Source of the DNA: Acorus gramineus
Taxonomy: Eukaryota; Streptophyta; Magnoliopsida; Acorales; Acoraceae
NCBI GenBank assembly: GCA_030737835.1
Contig: CM060855.1
Location: 1,365,599 to 1,429,598, forward strand
Direction of reading: 5' to 3'
DNA length: 64,000 nucleotides
Shown: piece after piece, positions 24,572 to 35,924 of the stretch
How positions within the stretch are numbered: the first letter of the stretch is position 1
Layout: every line of letters starts with the position of its first letter
Made by a program: the position numbers and the translations under genes
The notes under the pieces: generated by a model
The model's database searches: none
The model's input: the letters and a program-made list of their open reading frames with translations, nothing else
Told to the model about the DNA's origin: nothing

Positions 24572-25099
24572 TTACTTATTAAAAGGATTTTGACTCAGTA
24601 TTTTCATTCCCTTTTTTTATCTTTTAAACATATCCTTAAATTTTTTTTATTAATTACTAATATATCTATTTATTTAAATTTTAAAATATATAATGAATAA
24701 ATATATAATAGATATATCCATTACTTATCTATTTCTATTACTTATCCATTACTTATTACTTACATAAAAGGATTATGACCCAGTCTTTTTATTTCCTTTT
24801 TTATCCTTTAAACAGTTGATTAATTAGTAATATATTTATTTATTTAAATTTAAAAATATATAATAGATAAATACATAATAGATATATCTATTACTTACTT
24901 ATTATAATGATTCTGGCCCAGTATTTTCATTTCTTTTTTTATCCTTTAAACAATTAATTAATTATTAATATATCTATTTATAGATAAGATTTATTTATGG
25001 ATAAAATTGGCTAAAATGTTTTCCCTCGAACTCGTACTTTTTATAGTAGTATAGATATAGATATAGATATATTGATATATAATTGAGAATGTTATACCA

Positions 25100-25127
25100 A
25101 GTGCTTTGGCACGTGTAAGATAACTAG
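25100..25127 (+). other. Helitron-like 3' end, outer (copy A)
   Basis: GTGCTTTGGCAC forms a clean four-base-pair stem with a TTTG loop, followed by GTGTAAGATAA and CTAG|T. It resembles the inner end at 24571 in sequence and spacing, as if one Helitron-like element were nested in another of the same family. Copy B: CTAG at 52723-52726. Confidence 0.42.
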
Positions 25128-25156
25128 TATATATGTATAAAAGATACACACACATA

Positions 25157-25157
25157 T
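25157..25157. other. Junction of the tandem duplication
   Basis: Copy A ends CACACATA (25149-25156), one extra T follows, and copy B starts GGGGGACTTC (25158). Outside the duplication, CACACATA is followed by GCATTAG (52756 on) and GGGGGACTTC is preceded by TATAAAA (3144-3150). The junction is thus almost blunt with a single unexplained base. GTATAAAAG occurs at both original breakpoints (3143-3151 and 25135-25143). Confidence 0.85.
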
Positions 25158-26033
25158 GGGGGACTTCATCTCCCCCTCAAGGTATGCAAGCACTCTCTCT
25201 CTCCCCTACTCAGACTCAAGAACTCAAAGTTCTCCCTCTTCTTCTCACAAGGAGGCAACTGACTTGAGCGTCGGAGGGGCGTTAGCTGGCACCACACTGG
25301 TGTGAGTTTCAGGTACCTGAAGGTCGAAGGAGGAGGAGGAGGAGGAGGAAGAAGACGACGACGACGGGCATCAAAAGGCTTGCCACGCGACGCTGTGAAG
25401 AAAGGTTGGCATCAACATCATCTTGGATCTACAACAAAAGCCCGGATCGGTGAAGATCCGGCCCAGGAGGGGAGGACTTGATTTCACCCTCCACAAATTG
25501 GCACCGTCTCTGGGACACGAGCGAGAAGCCGTTCCTAACTTCAATCTGAAAAGATGGTGTTGATGAGAACTCGATCGATGATTCAAGGACAAGACGGAAA
25601 AGGCAGTCGCACAACACTTCACAAAACCCGACGCCGGAGGCGGACCGCAACTTCGCTAAGGAGCTCGAAGAGATGAACCAACGGTATCATCACCTCGAGA
25701 ATCTGATGGAGGAGTTCCTAAAGCGGAAGGAGGCCACGCCCCCACCACCTCCTCCTAAGGTGCGAAACCAGCAAAACCGGATCCAGACGAATGCCGAACC
25801 GCGGGATCAGGATTGGCAAAGTCGGTGAGCTAATGTCAGAAGTCACGAGTCAGTGTATTCGTCCGGCGGAAGGCACCAGCATCAGGAAAATGGATCTGAT
25901 TCACCAGCTTTTCCTACTACAGAGAACCGGGCTAGGCCCAACAAGGAGGAACATCATGGCCGCTCCACGCGTCGGGAACCGAGGAGCAAGCGCGCGCCGC
26001 CTCAACAACCGCCTAGACGAGGATAGAAATTAA
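25158..26033 (+). mobile_element. Ty3/gypsy LTR and gag-leader fossil (copy B)
   Basis: This is the duplicate of 3151-4026: CT-rich LTR leader, LTR end, the primer-binding-site-like TGGCACCGTCTCTGGGA around 25499, and gag-like start at about 25554. It lacks the LTR upstream part because the duplication boundary lies just inside the LTR. It is a broken fossil. Confidence 0.7.
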
Positions 26034-26155
26034 TCATGAATAAATGAGGATAGATTGTACAAATTAAATAAAAAGATGTCAAGAACAACATAAAAAATTA
26101 AAAAACATCAATGAAATAAAAGGATACCCAATACCAATGACCCATTTATCTAATT

Positions 26156-28612
26156 TTGTTATAGGCTGGAAGAGCCACCTTCTGGGCTTTGGAGGTAGAA
26201 TGATTTTGTTACGGATTGACTTGTCTCAACTTCCCATCTTCCAAAGGAGGTAGAAGATCCCTTTTTTGAATTCCAAAGGAGTGCTAGCACGTGTGGAGAC
26301 CATTCGTTGGAAATTCTGGTGGAATGGTCCTGGAGGGGAAGGGAAGAAGGTGCACTTGGTGAATTGGGATCTTTTATGTAGTAGGAAGAAACAAGGTTGT
26401 TATTGGAGTTATCAATTTAGAAGACCTCAACTCTGCTCTTCTATGTAAATGGAAATGGAGGTGGATGTCAGATTGATTTTTTTATGTTGTTATTAATTAT
26501 AGCAAGTGCACGGATCGTTGTAAAAGTATGATCTAACAAATATGGGGTGAACCCATAGAGAATTGTTCAAGTCAGATTATTAATCGATTCAACTAATCGA
26601 ATTAGAAGGAAAAAATTGATGAAGTTTTTGTTATTTTCTAAAAGAGAATATTAATATGAAAAGATAACTAGGGTTTTAGAATCCACTATGTAATATCAAT
26701 TTAGGAATTATATTCAATCTAAAAATCCATCATATAACTCAATCAATATCGACGTTAAACAAATACCAATCGAAAAGTAAATATTTAAAATCATATTAAT
26801 TATTTCATAAAATCAGATTTGAAATAAACAATCATCTTAATATTCACACATGAGGAAGAACATAAGATATCAAAAGAGTTAATCATTGCATACCCTATGA
26901 AAACCCTAAACAAGAGATCCTTAAAGATGATTTTACGATTAAAAACCTTGATTTATAAAACCCAATATAAAACCCAATATAATGATCTATCTCTCTGCCT
27001 TTTATAAAATCTACCAATTCAATATTCAACATGTTAAGAAGAGCATAAAATATAAAAAAACTCAATCAAAACATATTTTATCAAATCAAATACAAGAGAT
27101 ATTTGAATATGGTAATAAGAAATTCATATAAAAGGTTTCAAAAGAGAAATGAAGGAGAGATTGACACTCAATAAAGCACACAATATAGAGAATTGAGATC
27201 TAAATATAAAATTCTAAACTAGCATTGCATGGTTTCATCTTCAACCCTAGTTGAAGATTTAGCTACTAGAAAACATGATCAAACTAAAAAAAAAGAAAAA
27301 TCAAAGAGGATATATTTATTGAAAAATTCTAAAAACAAAAACACAAAACTAATATTAAAATTCACCCAAATGAATACAAGCATCCTAAGATACAAGATAA
27401 AAGAAAAACAAAAACAAAAGAAAACTCTTGAATCTTTCTTTTCCTTCGGTTGCCCTCATTTTGGTTTCATATATGTTCATTTTATAGCCTCCAGCCTTTG
27501 AATCTCAACAATTGATTTTCAATGAAATGGATGATCGATTAAGATTGACCTCAAACCTTTCTCATATGAGTATTTGAACAAGTTTAGCAGCTAACTGCTT
27601 TTCTACAGAATCTTCGGATGATAGAATCTTCGGATGATAGAATGACCCATAATAAGCTGGGATTGTAAAATATTAATGAAATATTGATTTGTAGATCTTG
27701 CAAATATATTTCCAACACCATATTTAGGGCCTAAATCCGATGCTTGAGAAAAAAAGACCAAAATATTGGGACTGTTTCAACATTGATTTTGAAGAATATT
27801 TGATTGAATTGATTTTTGATTCAATGTTCACCAAATCTTTTTCTAGCATAATTTTGGATCTTCTAGAAACCTATTGATTCTCCTTCTTTTTTTTAAATGC
27901 TTTAGAGAATATCTTGCATTGATAATCATCATTTACTTCAATTACCTGTAATAACACATAAATTCTGAATATTAGTCATTATTACATTTAAAATTAGGAT
28001 ATAGGAAACTAAATTAAGGGGCTTAAATGTGTAAACAATATACTTATCACTGTTCAAGAAGAATCTACTTTGGCGCCCCTTGGTTGACGCTTGATACGGG
28101 CTGGAGTAGGCACAATGCGGGTCGCTTCCCACCTCCTCTCCTAGGCTATCACACTTATGGAGGGGAATCCTTGCTGCCATAGCTCGTTTTGTGCAGGCGG
28201 TTTGTTGGAAAGTAGAACGGCTAGAATGTCTCCTTCTGGCATGGCATTTGATTTGGGAAGATCTCCTTGAAGGAGAGATTCCTGGATGTGTTCTCCCTCT
28301 CTATCAATAAAGGGGGAAGAGTCTCTCAGTTCTGGATGTCTTCTGAGTCGGGTGGAGCGTGGCTTGTTAGATCGTGTGGACACTTGCATGTGAAGGAGGC
28401 TGCTTCACTTCAGGTCCTTCTGTTGGAGCTTTGGGAGATGTCTTTGTGCAAGACAGCTGAGGACTTTGCTGTTTGGAAGCCCCATCCAAATCTGCCCTTC
28501 TCAGTAAGCAGGTGTTACGATTGGTGGCGCAGCGGGAGGCCTCCTTGCGAGGTCTTATTTATCTTCTTTACATGAATTCCTTCGAAGTTCTTATTTTCAT
28601 TCAATCCCATTT
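26156..28612 (+). mobile_element. LINE 3' fragment, interrupted at 26480-28052 (copy B)
   Basis: This is the duplicate of 4150-6570 with the same interruption. KVHLVNWDLLCSRKKQG lies near 26350-26400, and KERFLDVFSLSINKGGRVSQ and FAVWKPHPNLPFSVSRCYDW are in an open 102-codon frame at 28267-28575. It is non-functional as in copy A, truncated at both ends with frameshifts shared between copies. Confidence 0.75.
26480..28052. mobile_element. AT-rich insertion in the LINE, class unknown (copy B)
   Basis: Same insertion as 4473-6009, with short tandem changes: AAAACCCAATAT doubled near 26965 and ATCTTCGGATGATAGA doubled near 27610. Its presence in both copies at the same point shows it predates the duplication. 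Confidence 0.5.
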
Positions 28613-30620
28613 TTTAAGGGGTTTTTTTTTTTTTTTTTGCATCAAGGGGTATAGTAGTCATTTGACCAAGTTGGGTTAATTTAACCCAACACCAGGTTAA
28701 TAATGGTACTGGCATAGGGGTATTTGGATTAAATGATAAAAGTGAGGGGATTATGTAGATATTCAAACATTCGAGGGATCATATGAATATCCACTATTTT
28801 CTAGGGGGCTGTTTGCATATTTTCCTTTTGTTTTATATTTTTGAGAAAAATAGTTTTGAATAAATAAAAAAGTTAAATCACTTTTAATTATTGACATAAT
28901 AACTTAATCAATGTAGAGACTAATAATGTTTGAATTTTTTGTAAAAATAAAAATAATAAATAAATAATTCTAACGTAAAAAGGTTCTCCAAGCAAAACCC
29001 AATTGACACTGTTACACCCAGATCCAATTCCAATCCTAATTCTAGTCCTAGATTTCTATCGACGCATATTCTCATGTTAACAAGGTATATGCTTCGAATT
29101 TTTTTTTTACATTTTCAATAAATGCATCCATGCAATTTATTAGAGTATATGCTTTATTTTTTATAAAAACATGTACCTCATTAAATGAGGTATACTATTT
29201 TAAAAAATTTAAAATACATATAAACTAGAATTGATGCTAGAAATGATTGGATGTAATATTATCCAAACCCAGTATATATGGATATACACCAAACCCCAAC
29301 CCCACCTCCCTTCAAACGATAAATTGATCAACTTATCAATATAGACAAGTCATAAACAGTAGGTCATATTGCTTTTTAATATATATGTTATCACTCAATG
29401 TGATTGGTTAACATATTCTCTACATCTATTTTTTGAGCTCAATGGTAGGACACCACGTGACCGACGTCCACCGTTTAATCAATCAATTACATCAACCGTC
29501 TGATCGACCAATGGTCCCCACGTATGCTCCTCCGGTCCTCTATATCTGACGACAAGAAAAACCCCAAGTCAGATTGAGATCATATCCTAGTTAAAAAAAA
29601 GATATGGGGAATTAGTACAAATCCCCAATATATTTCAGAATGGTCCCATGATCACAGGATCTCATTTTATCCAACCGGATCAGAGTGAGATCAATTCTTA
29701 TTTATAGTGATAATTATATGTCTCATGATCAATATTTTTTGATAGGTCACAGCCATATTATTAAAAGCTCGTGGTAAGAATGGATTTATTTGTTATGATA
29801 TTTTCTTAAATGGAATATAAATGATCTATAATAAATGATGAAGAGACAAAAATTCTCATATATTTGTATCATCAAATGCTTATAGAGTAGTGATTGAATT
29901 GAGTATTCATTCCCTGAGGATAGACTACCACCTCTATAAATAAAAAATCAGTTCTTCCATATATGAAATTCTCTTTTATAAATTTTTTAATTATTGTATA
30001 ATTTTTGTTGAGAAATATATTTTAGGAAAAAAAAAGGAAAGAAGAGAATGAGTACCTATCGGCAGTCAAACATCGTAAACAGAGAGCGGTCACCGTCCTT
30101 CCACGTGTCACAGTTGGACCACCATAAATGGAAGAAAACAAATCACGACCACCCGTTCCTGCCGTGGGGAACACTGACCAAACCCCCACTCACTTGATGT
30201 TCGTCTGGGGAATGTGTGTCGGCTACTGGGTTCCGCACGTGGGTATCAATTATGGGTCCCACAATTACACAGTATCCGGTCAACCCGAATGGCCTTTATT
30301 CGGTGCACGTGCTGGAGACCGAACCCGCACGTGTTTCGAACTTTGACCAGGTGAGGAATGAATTCTATATACATAATAGAGATGGGGGAAAGGATTGCAT
30401 AGTAGGATAAAATAAATAGTGACGCAGGTACAGTAGACTAGTTTTTCTTTTTTTGAATAGGACAACCAATATTAAACTATCATAGTGTATGTAGTTCTAT
30501 CATGAACAAAAAAATTTATTATTTTTTTAATGTGAATTAAATATACTAATATATATCAATATATATTTTATTTTATATAATAGAAGAGTGTATGATTTAA
30601 AAAAAATGATATGACTGCGC
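28613..30620. other. AT-rich spacer with repeat fragment and CACGTG cluster (copy B)
   Basis: Duplicate of 6571-8538. About 28716-28826 is the CCATATAACCCC-family fragment, and CACGTG motifs lie at 29454, 30102, 30236, 30306 and 30328. No gene is recognised. Confidence 0.5.
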
Positions 30621-31077
30621 TAGGGCTGCTACTTGGGTTGGGTTGAATTTGAACCCGACGGGTTGAACCCGATTTTTACATGGGTTGGGTTGGCCAAATC
30701 GGGCTTTGGATTGGCCAATTCGGGTTGGGTTCGGGTTGATTCACTCACAACCTGACCCAACCCAAACCCGTAAATTAATAATTAAAAAAAAAATCACGAC
30801 CGTTCATTATGTAGTTTATAATCTAGGCAGTCCAAATTTTAGGTAAACCTAACGAATCTTACGGGTTGGGTCGGGTCAGGTTGATTTATTTAATTTGCAC
30901 ATCATGTTAGAAAATCGGGTTGGATTGGGTTTGTTTATTTAATCACGGGTTGGATTCGGGTTAGTTCAATTCGGGTTGAAAATCGGGTTGGATCAAGTTA
31001 GGATTGAGTAATTTAGAATTCAGATTGGGTTCGGATTAGGGTCGATCCAAATCTAATCTGTCCGAGTTACAGTCCTA
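30621..31077. mobile_element. hAT-type MITE, older copy (copy B)
   Basis: It starts TAGGGCTGCTACTTGGGT and ends CCGAGTTACAGTCCTA, with target repeats GACTGCGC (30613-30620) and AACTGCAC (31078-31085). It is about 25 bp shorter than copy A's and clearly more divergent from it than the flanks are. The GGGTT-rich interior has gained and lost small units. Confidence 0.78.
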
Positions 31078-32065
31078 AACTGCACAGGAGTGTGAACATA
31101 TCATTTTACTTGTATAATTTTCTATCGTTGTATACTTTGTCATCGGTGGGCCAGCCCCTTTAGGTGGTCCTGTTTAGTGGGCCTTGATATGAAGTGCTGT
31201 TTTTGGACTTGATGGGCATTGGCTTTTAATGGTCAAAATGATTGACGCAGATGGAATCTACTTCCCGCATCGGCATCAGGTGTGGGATCATTCATTTTCT
31301 TGTTAAAAATATATGGTATTGATACAGGTAGTCTCTTTTACCGTTTGTTGCGCAGTCTCCACATCAGACTGCAGAAAATACCGCCCTCTCTCTTCCATAT
31401 CAGCATCAGCCTCATCAACCATCTTTTTTTTGTTTTCCCCCAAAAACTAAATTTTATTTTCCCTTCAAAACCATTATTGGTGAAAAGAAATAAAATAGAA
31501 ATAATTTTTTCACTTTTGACTTTGTTTTGGTGTTGAATCTTTTAAAAAGTGAGTTTTTACGTTGTTTGTGCCGCATTGTTTGCGCAACATTTGAAGCAGT
31601 GATGCGAATATCCAGTTGAAAATATAAAGCAAGTATTTATTTGTTTGTGTAACATTTTTCACGTGATGTTAGTAGCTTTTAATCACTACAATTCTTGATA
31701 TTTTCTTTTGTGGGATGAAATATATGGCATTTTTAACTTTTGATATTTGTACAACAAGGGTTTGTTCCATAAACAGTTCAAACAGTTCTTTTATTTTGAA
31801 ATAGGTATTTCGTTGATGAGATTGATTCAGTGTGTAACATCACACACACATTGAATAGGATGAAAGAGTGGCATAATAATTGATTAAAAAACATACACTA
31901 GATTATATTGGTGTATACTATTTTATCTTACTGTGTACTATGTAACATAGTGTATACCAATTTAACCCAGCATATACTAAGTTAATGTTGTGTATACTTT
32001 TTTATTAAGTATATACCATTTTAAATGAGTACATGCTTAATATATTGTGTATTTTTTTAGTATAC
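31078..32065. other. Spacer upstream of the FAR1-like pseudogene (copy B)
   Basis: Duplicate of 9021-9981. Nothing coding is recognised. Confidence 0.4.
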
Positions 32066-33174
32066 ATGGGTTCGTTTGGGTGCGACAAAATACATACAAC
32101 AGATGCATATGTCAATGTGGAAGACGAGGGAAATGGAGATCCGTAACTGAAAGTTGGAATCGAATTCAAGTCAATCGATGAAGCCTTCGAATGTTATAAA
32201 GAATATGCTTTCCGTTGTGGATTTGGCATCATTAAAACGGGAAGGAAATACACCATTGAAGGAGATTTAAAGGCTGTGATATTTATGTGATCTACGGAAG
32301 GTAAGCAAAGGAAGAAGGCAATCAAGAGCGGCCCAGTGAAATCTATGCATTGTCATAAATTAGTCGGTAAGACCAACTGCAAGGTGAGAATGCAAATGAA
32401 GACGTATGGAGATGGTATGTGGATGGTGAACTTGCTCGTTCTTGAACATAATCATGAAATGGATCCAAAGCTCTCACAGTTTCACAAATGTCATCGGGCA
32501 TTGACCTTATATGCCATGAAATAATTGGCGATAAATGATGCTGCTAGGGTTCCTCCCTGTATGACCAACTTTCATTCATAGAAAGGGAATGTCAGAATTT
32601 CCTCAGTAAAGTAAGACGTCTCAAGCTTGGGGAAAGCGATGCTGAAGCACTCCTTTAGTATTTTAGCAAGTAGCAAAAAATAAATTACAGTTTTTTTCAT
32701 AGGATTGATTTTGATAGCGATGGTTGTTTGAAGAGCATTTTTTGGGCAGATGCATGATTAGAGCTGCATATTAGTATTTTGGTGATGTGATCTCCTTCGA
32801 CATGATGCATTTGAAAATAAATACATAATGCCGTTTGTCCAATTTTTTGTCGTAAACCACCATGGACAATCGATTCAGTTGAGTTTGCAGCTTGGTAGCC
32901 AATGAGACAATAGAGAAGTATGTATGGCTTTTCAAGGCTTAGTTGGTGTGCTTGGGGAATCGTCCCCCTCAAGCGATAATCACTGACCAATGCAGATCGA
33001 TCAGGAGAGAAGTTAAAGAAGTGTTTCCTCATGCTCGACACCCTCTCTATCTCTGGCACATCTTGAAGAAAGTTCACTACCACAGGTGTTTGATCTGACA
33101 TGATCATTTAGTATCCCATTGGTTGACGTCCCACGCCGTACAAGTGGAAGTCCCCCATTTATGAGCCGTTAAAT
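32066..33174 (+). pseudogene. FAR1/FRS-family pseudogene (copy B)
   Basis: Duplicate of 9982-11090 at a constant offset of 22,084, so no indel separates the two. It contains the same FAR1 DNA-binding remnants (CHKLVGKTNCKVRM, LVLEHNHEMDPK) and MULE-transposase remnants, with the same early stops (32144, 32288). Differences include C-to-G change giving LVGK for LVCK at the zinc-finger region, consistent with no constraint after duplication. Confidence 0.85.
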
Positions 33175-34260
33175 CAAATCTAGCAGCTTCTCAGAGAATC
33201 TAATATAACATAAAATAATATTAACTACTTATATTTACATAATAATGTATACGTTACACTAGCACAACATACGCTATGCTAGTGTAGTGTACGTATTAAA
33301 TCAACCTACTATTCAATCAATACTATTTTCTAAATGAAATAATGCATATACTATCATAGAAATGCGTACACTATGCTACTAAAGTGTATGATTGATAATT
33401 TTTTAAATAGTGTATCAATTGAATGAAAATCTACAAAAAAAAAAAAACCCGCAAGACAAACTACAAAAACCAAAAAAACTCTATACTACAATCAAATGGA
33501 AAGGGATAAAATTGCACATGTTGTATCCCTAAAAAAATCGTAAAAGAAATCATTAAACAATGCATCAAATAGGAAAAAAAACATTCTTCTAACATGAACA
33601 TACAAACTGCATATGTTGTATCCTATAAAAAAAAATCATAACACAAAGCACCACACCTATTTACCACACTTCTTCTAACACAAACATCAGTGGAACATAT
33701 ATCTTCTCATATCAAAAACACACTGAATGTAATAAAAAAAAAGAACAACATACATCCACCAACAAGAAGATGAAAAGAAGAGAGAGGAAGAGAGAACAAG
33801 AAGATGTAAAGAAGAGAGAGAGAGTGACATGTGTTCGTGTGTGTTGGAGAGGAAGAGATAACAAGAAAAAGAAACATATCCATGTGTGATGGATAACAAG
33901 AAGAAACAGAAAAGAGAGAGATGAGAGGGGAAAGAAGTGGTACGGTGTGAGAGTTCATGTGTGTGAGAGAGTGAAAGAGAGAGAGAGAGAGCATTGATTG
34001 ATGTGTAAGAGAATTTTAAATTTCAAATTTCGTCCGCCGGAAAATAAAGAAAGAAAAAGAGAAGCCACGCTGCATTCGGGGCTGAGTATATCATTTTCCT
34101 AAAAAATATACAGTGTGCTAGAAATATTTTCAAAAATCATGAAAATAATATTGTATCTTAACAAATAATAATTTTGAGGGAGGAATTAATATATTAAAAT
34201 AGCAATAATATAAAAATAATAGAATTAAGAGATAAAAGATTGGAATTGCTTGGCTGAAAC
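33175..34260. other. AT-rich spacer with GA-rich tract (copy B)
   Basis: Duplicate of 11091-12220. The GA-rich tract lies at about 33770-33995. No gene is seen. Confidence 0.5.
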
Positions 34261-35924
34261 TGTTACGCCCCGAAGCGGCCGTCCTTGGATTGTAGCATTA
34301 TATAAATATCAGGTGATCAATACAAGAGGTCAATAATGACTCCAAGGGATACATCGATGATCCAACATATGACATATCTGGTTTAACAAAGCAATAATAA
34401 TAGATAGCTTATCAGAAAGTGCGGAAACGTAAAATGACATAAATTTGTAATCCAAAGTAATATTACAGATCCAATTAACACAATTATTGTCCCGTGAGAG
34501 CCAAGTCTAGTCAAAATCAACTAAAAATAACGACATGTGCATCAAGCATGAATACCATAACATACAGGTAAGAGGAATGCTGACAGCCTCACGCTCGCAG
34601 AACCAAAAGACCGGACGCTGCAACAACTACTGGAATCCCACCTCACGGAGCTCCTCCTTCAAGATCAACTCAGCCCCTGGTGGAGGAACAATACACGAGG
34701 GGTGAGCTATAAGCTCAGTGAATGGTAAGAAGCCACACACCGCATCTATATCACATCAATAAAACAATAATAGTTCCAACCAAGACATGGAATAACCTAC
34801 AATAACAGAACATCATGCAATGACGTGCCCTCACTCTTGCCCATAGGGATGTCAAGAGACTTTTGAGAGAAATCAATACGCTAATGCCCTACATCATCCG
34901 GTAGCCCTCTTCCAGGTAGCCCTCTTCCTGGCGGCCTTCCAACATCATGGCAGCACCACGCAGGAAAAGCTTCGACGCTGGACAGCTTCAACGCACGATG
35001 ATGTGTAAAAGTAACACTCTACTCTCACAATATAACCCTTATGAATCCTCCACTATCGGTTAGTCATTACTGATACGCTATCGAATTCTCATGAATTCCT
35101 ATAAAGTTGCATCTCTCGGATGCGGGAAGATTAACTATATTCACAACTGAATAATGTCCTAGCATGACCCCAAAGGCGGGTCCTACACACACCTATAACT
35201 GATAGGAAAAGTTTAGTATTCAAGCATTTAGTTTAACATTCCATAATATATCAAAGCTAAGTATGGAACCATATAAACTTAATGATAAATAGCATAGCAT
35301 ATATTTAACTAATCGTGGAGCAAATTCAATATACGAATCTCCTATGGCATACCATATTCAATGATATTAAATACATAAAATACAATATCATGCTAGCATT
35401 AGATGTATAAAAATATGGTTATTTATGCATGTATTATGGTGGACAAACAAGTAATGGGTACGGATATAAATTGTCTACGCAAAATACAAATTATAAATAT
35501 ATATGGTATGCGTTATCTAACATGGTAAGTTATAATCCTAATAATACGTCCATTATACAAATACTACATAACTACGGCGCTCTTAGATTACACAGAGCAC
35601 GGCTACGTGTATTACGCGCTTCCTAAGTGGGTGGATCGAACCACTCACCGTTACCCGGATCGTCGCGAGTTCTGTCAACGAAAGCTGCAAAACACAATCA
35701 ATGATGCTCAATTAAAATATGAAGTCTCCTGACACACATACAAGCAAACTTCATGAAGACACTAACTCTTGATGGTTCTCACATCATGCATAATAGCTCT
35801 TTGACACACAATCAAGTAAAACTGGTACATCTACTACAACTAGCACTAAACTTTAATCTCCACAGCACCAAATACACATCCAATAATTCTAAAATAAATT
35901 ATACACATTCTTTGACATGTTAGG

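Larger units (their letters stand above)
3151..25156. repeat. Copy A of a ~22 kb tandem segmental duplication
   Basis: The whole segment is collinear with 25158-52755. The offset is 22,007 bp at the left end and drifts with small indels to 22,098 near 8.1 kb and 22,030 near 13.4 kb. In 480 bp compared by eye (10021-10500) there are nine differences. Copy A lacks the two ~3 kb LTR-like insertions found in B and carries an extra 555-bp hAT MITE. The left breakpoint falls just after the LTR TATA box and the right one at CACACATA. Confidence 0.93.
20577..25156. repeat. AT-rich satellite-like block with Helitron-like ends (copy A)
   Basis: The block starts abruptly where the LINE stops. Units containing CCAGTATTTTGATTTCCC recur at 20871, 21013, 21127, 21271, 21413 and 21527, with spacings 142, 114, 144, 142 and 114, so three unequal monomers form a ~400-bp higher-order unit repeated twice. 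Looser monomers return at 24592-24930. In the middle, a ~0.45 kb AT-rich sequence is present twice (about 23060-23480 and 23505-23935), each ending in GGCTAAAATGTTT, ACTTTTTATAGTAGTATAGA. Two Helitron-like 3' ends are listed separately. No coding region is seen; the 65-75-codon frames are chance. Confidence 0.75.
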
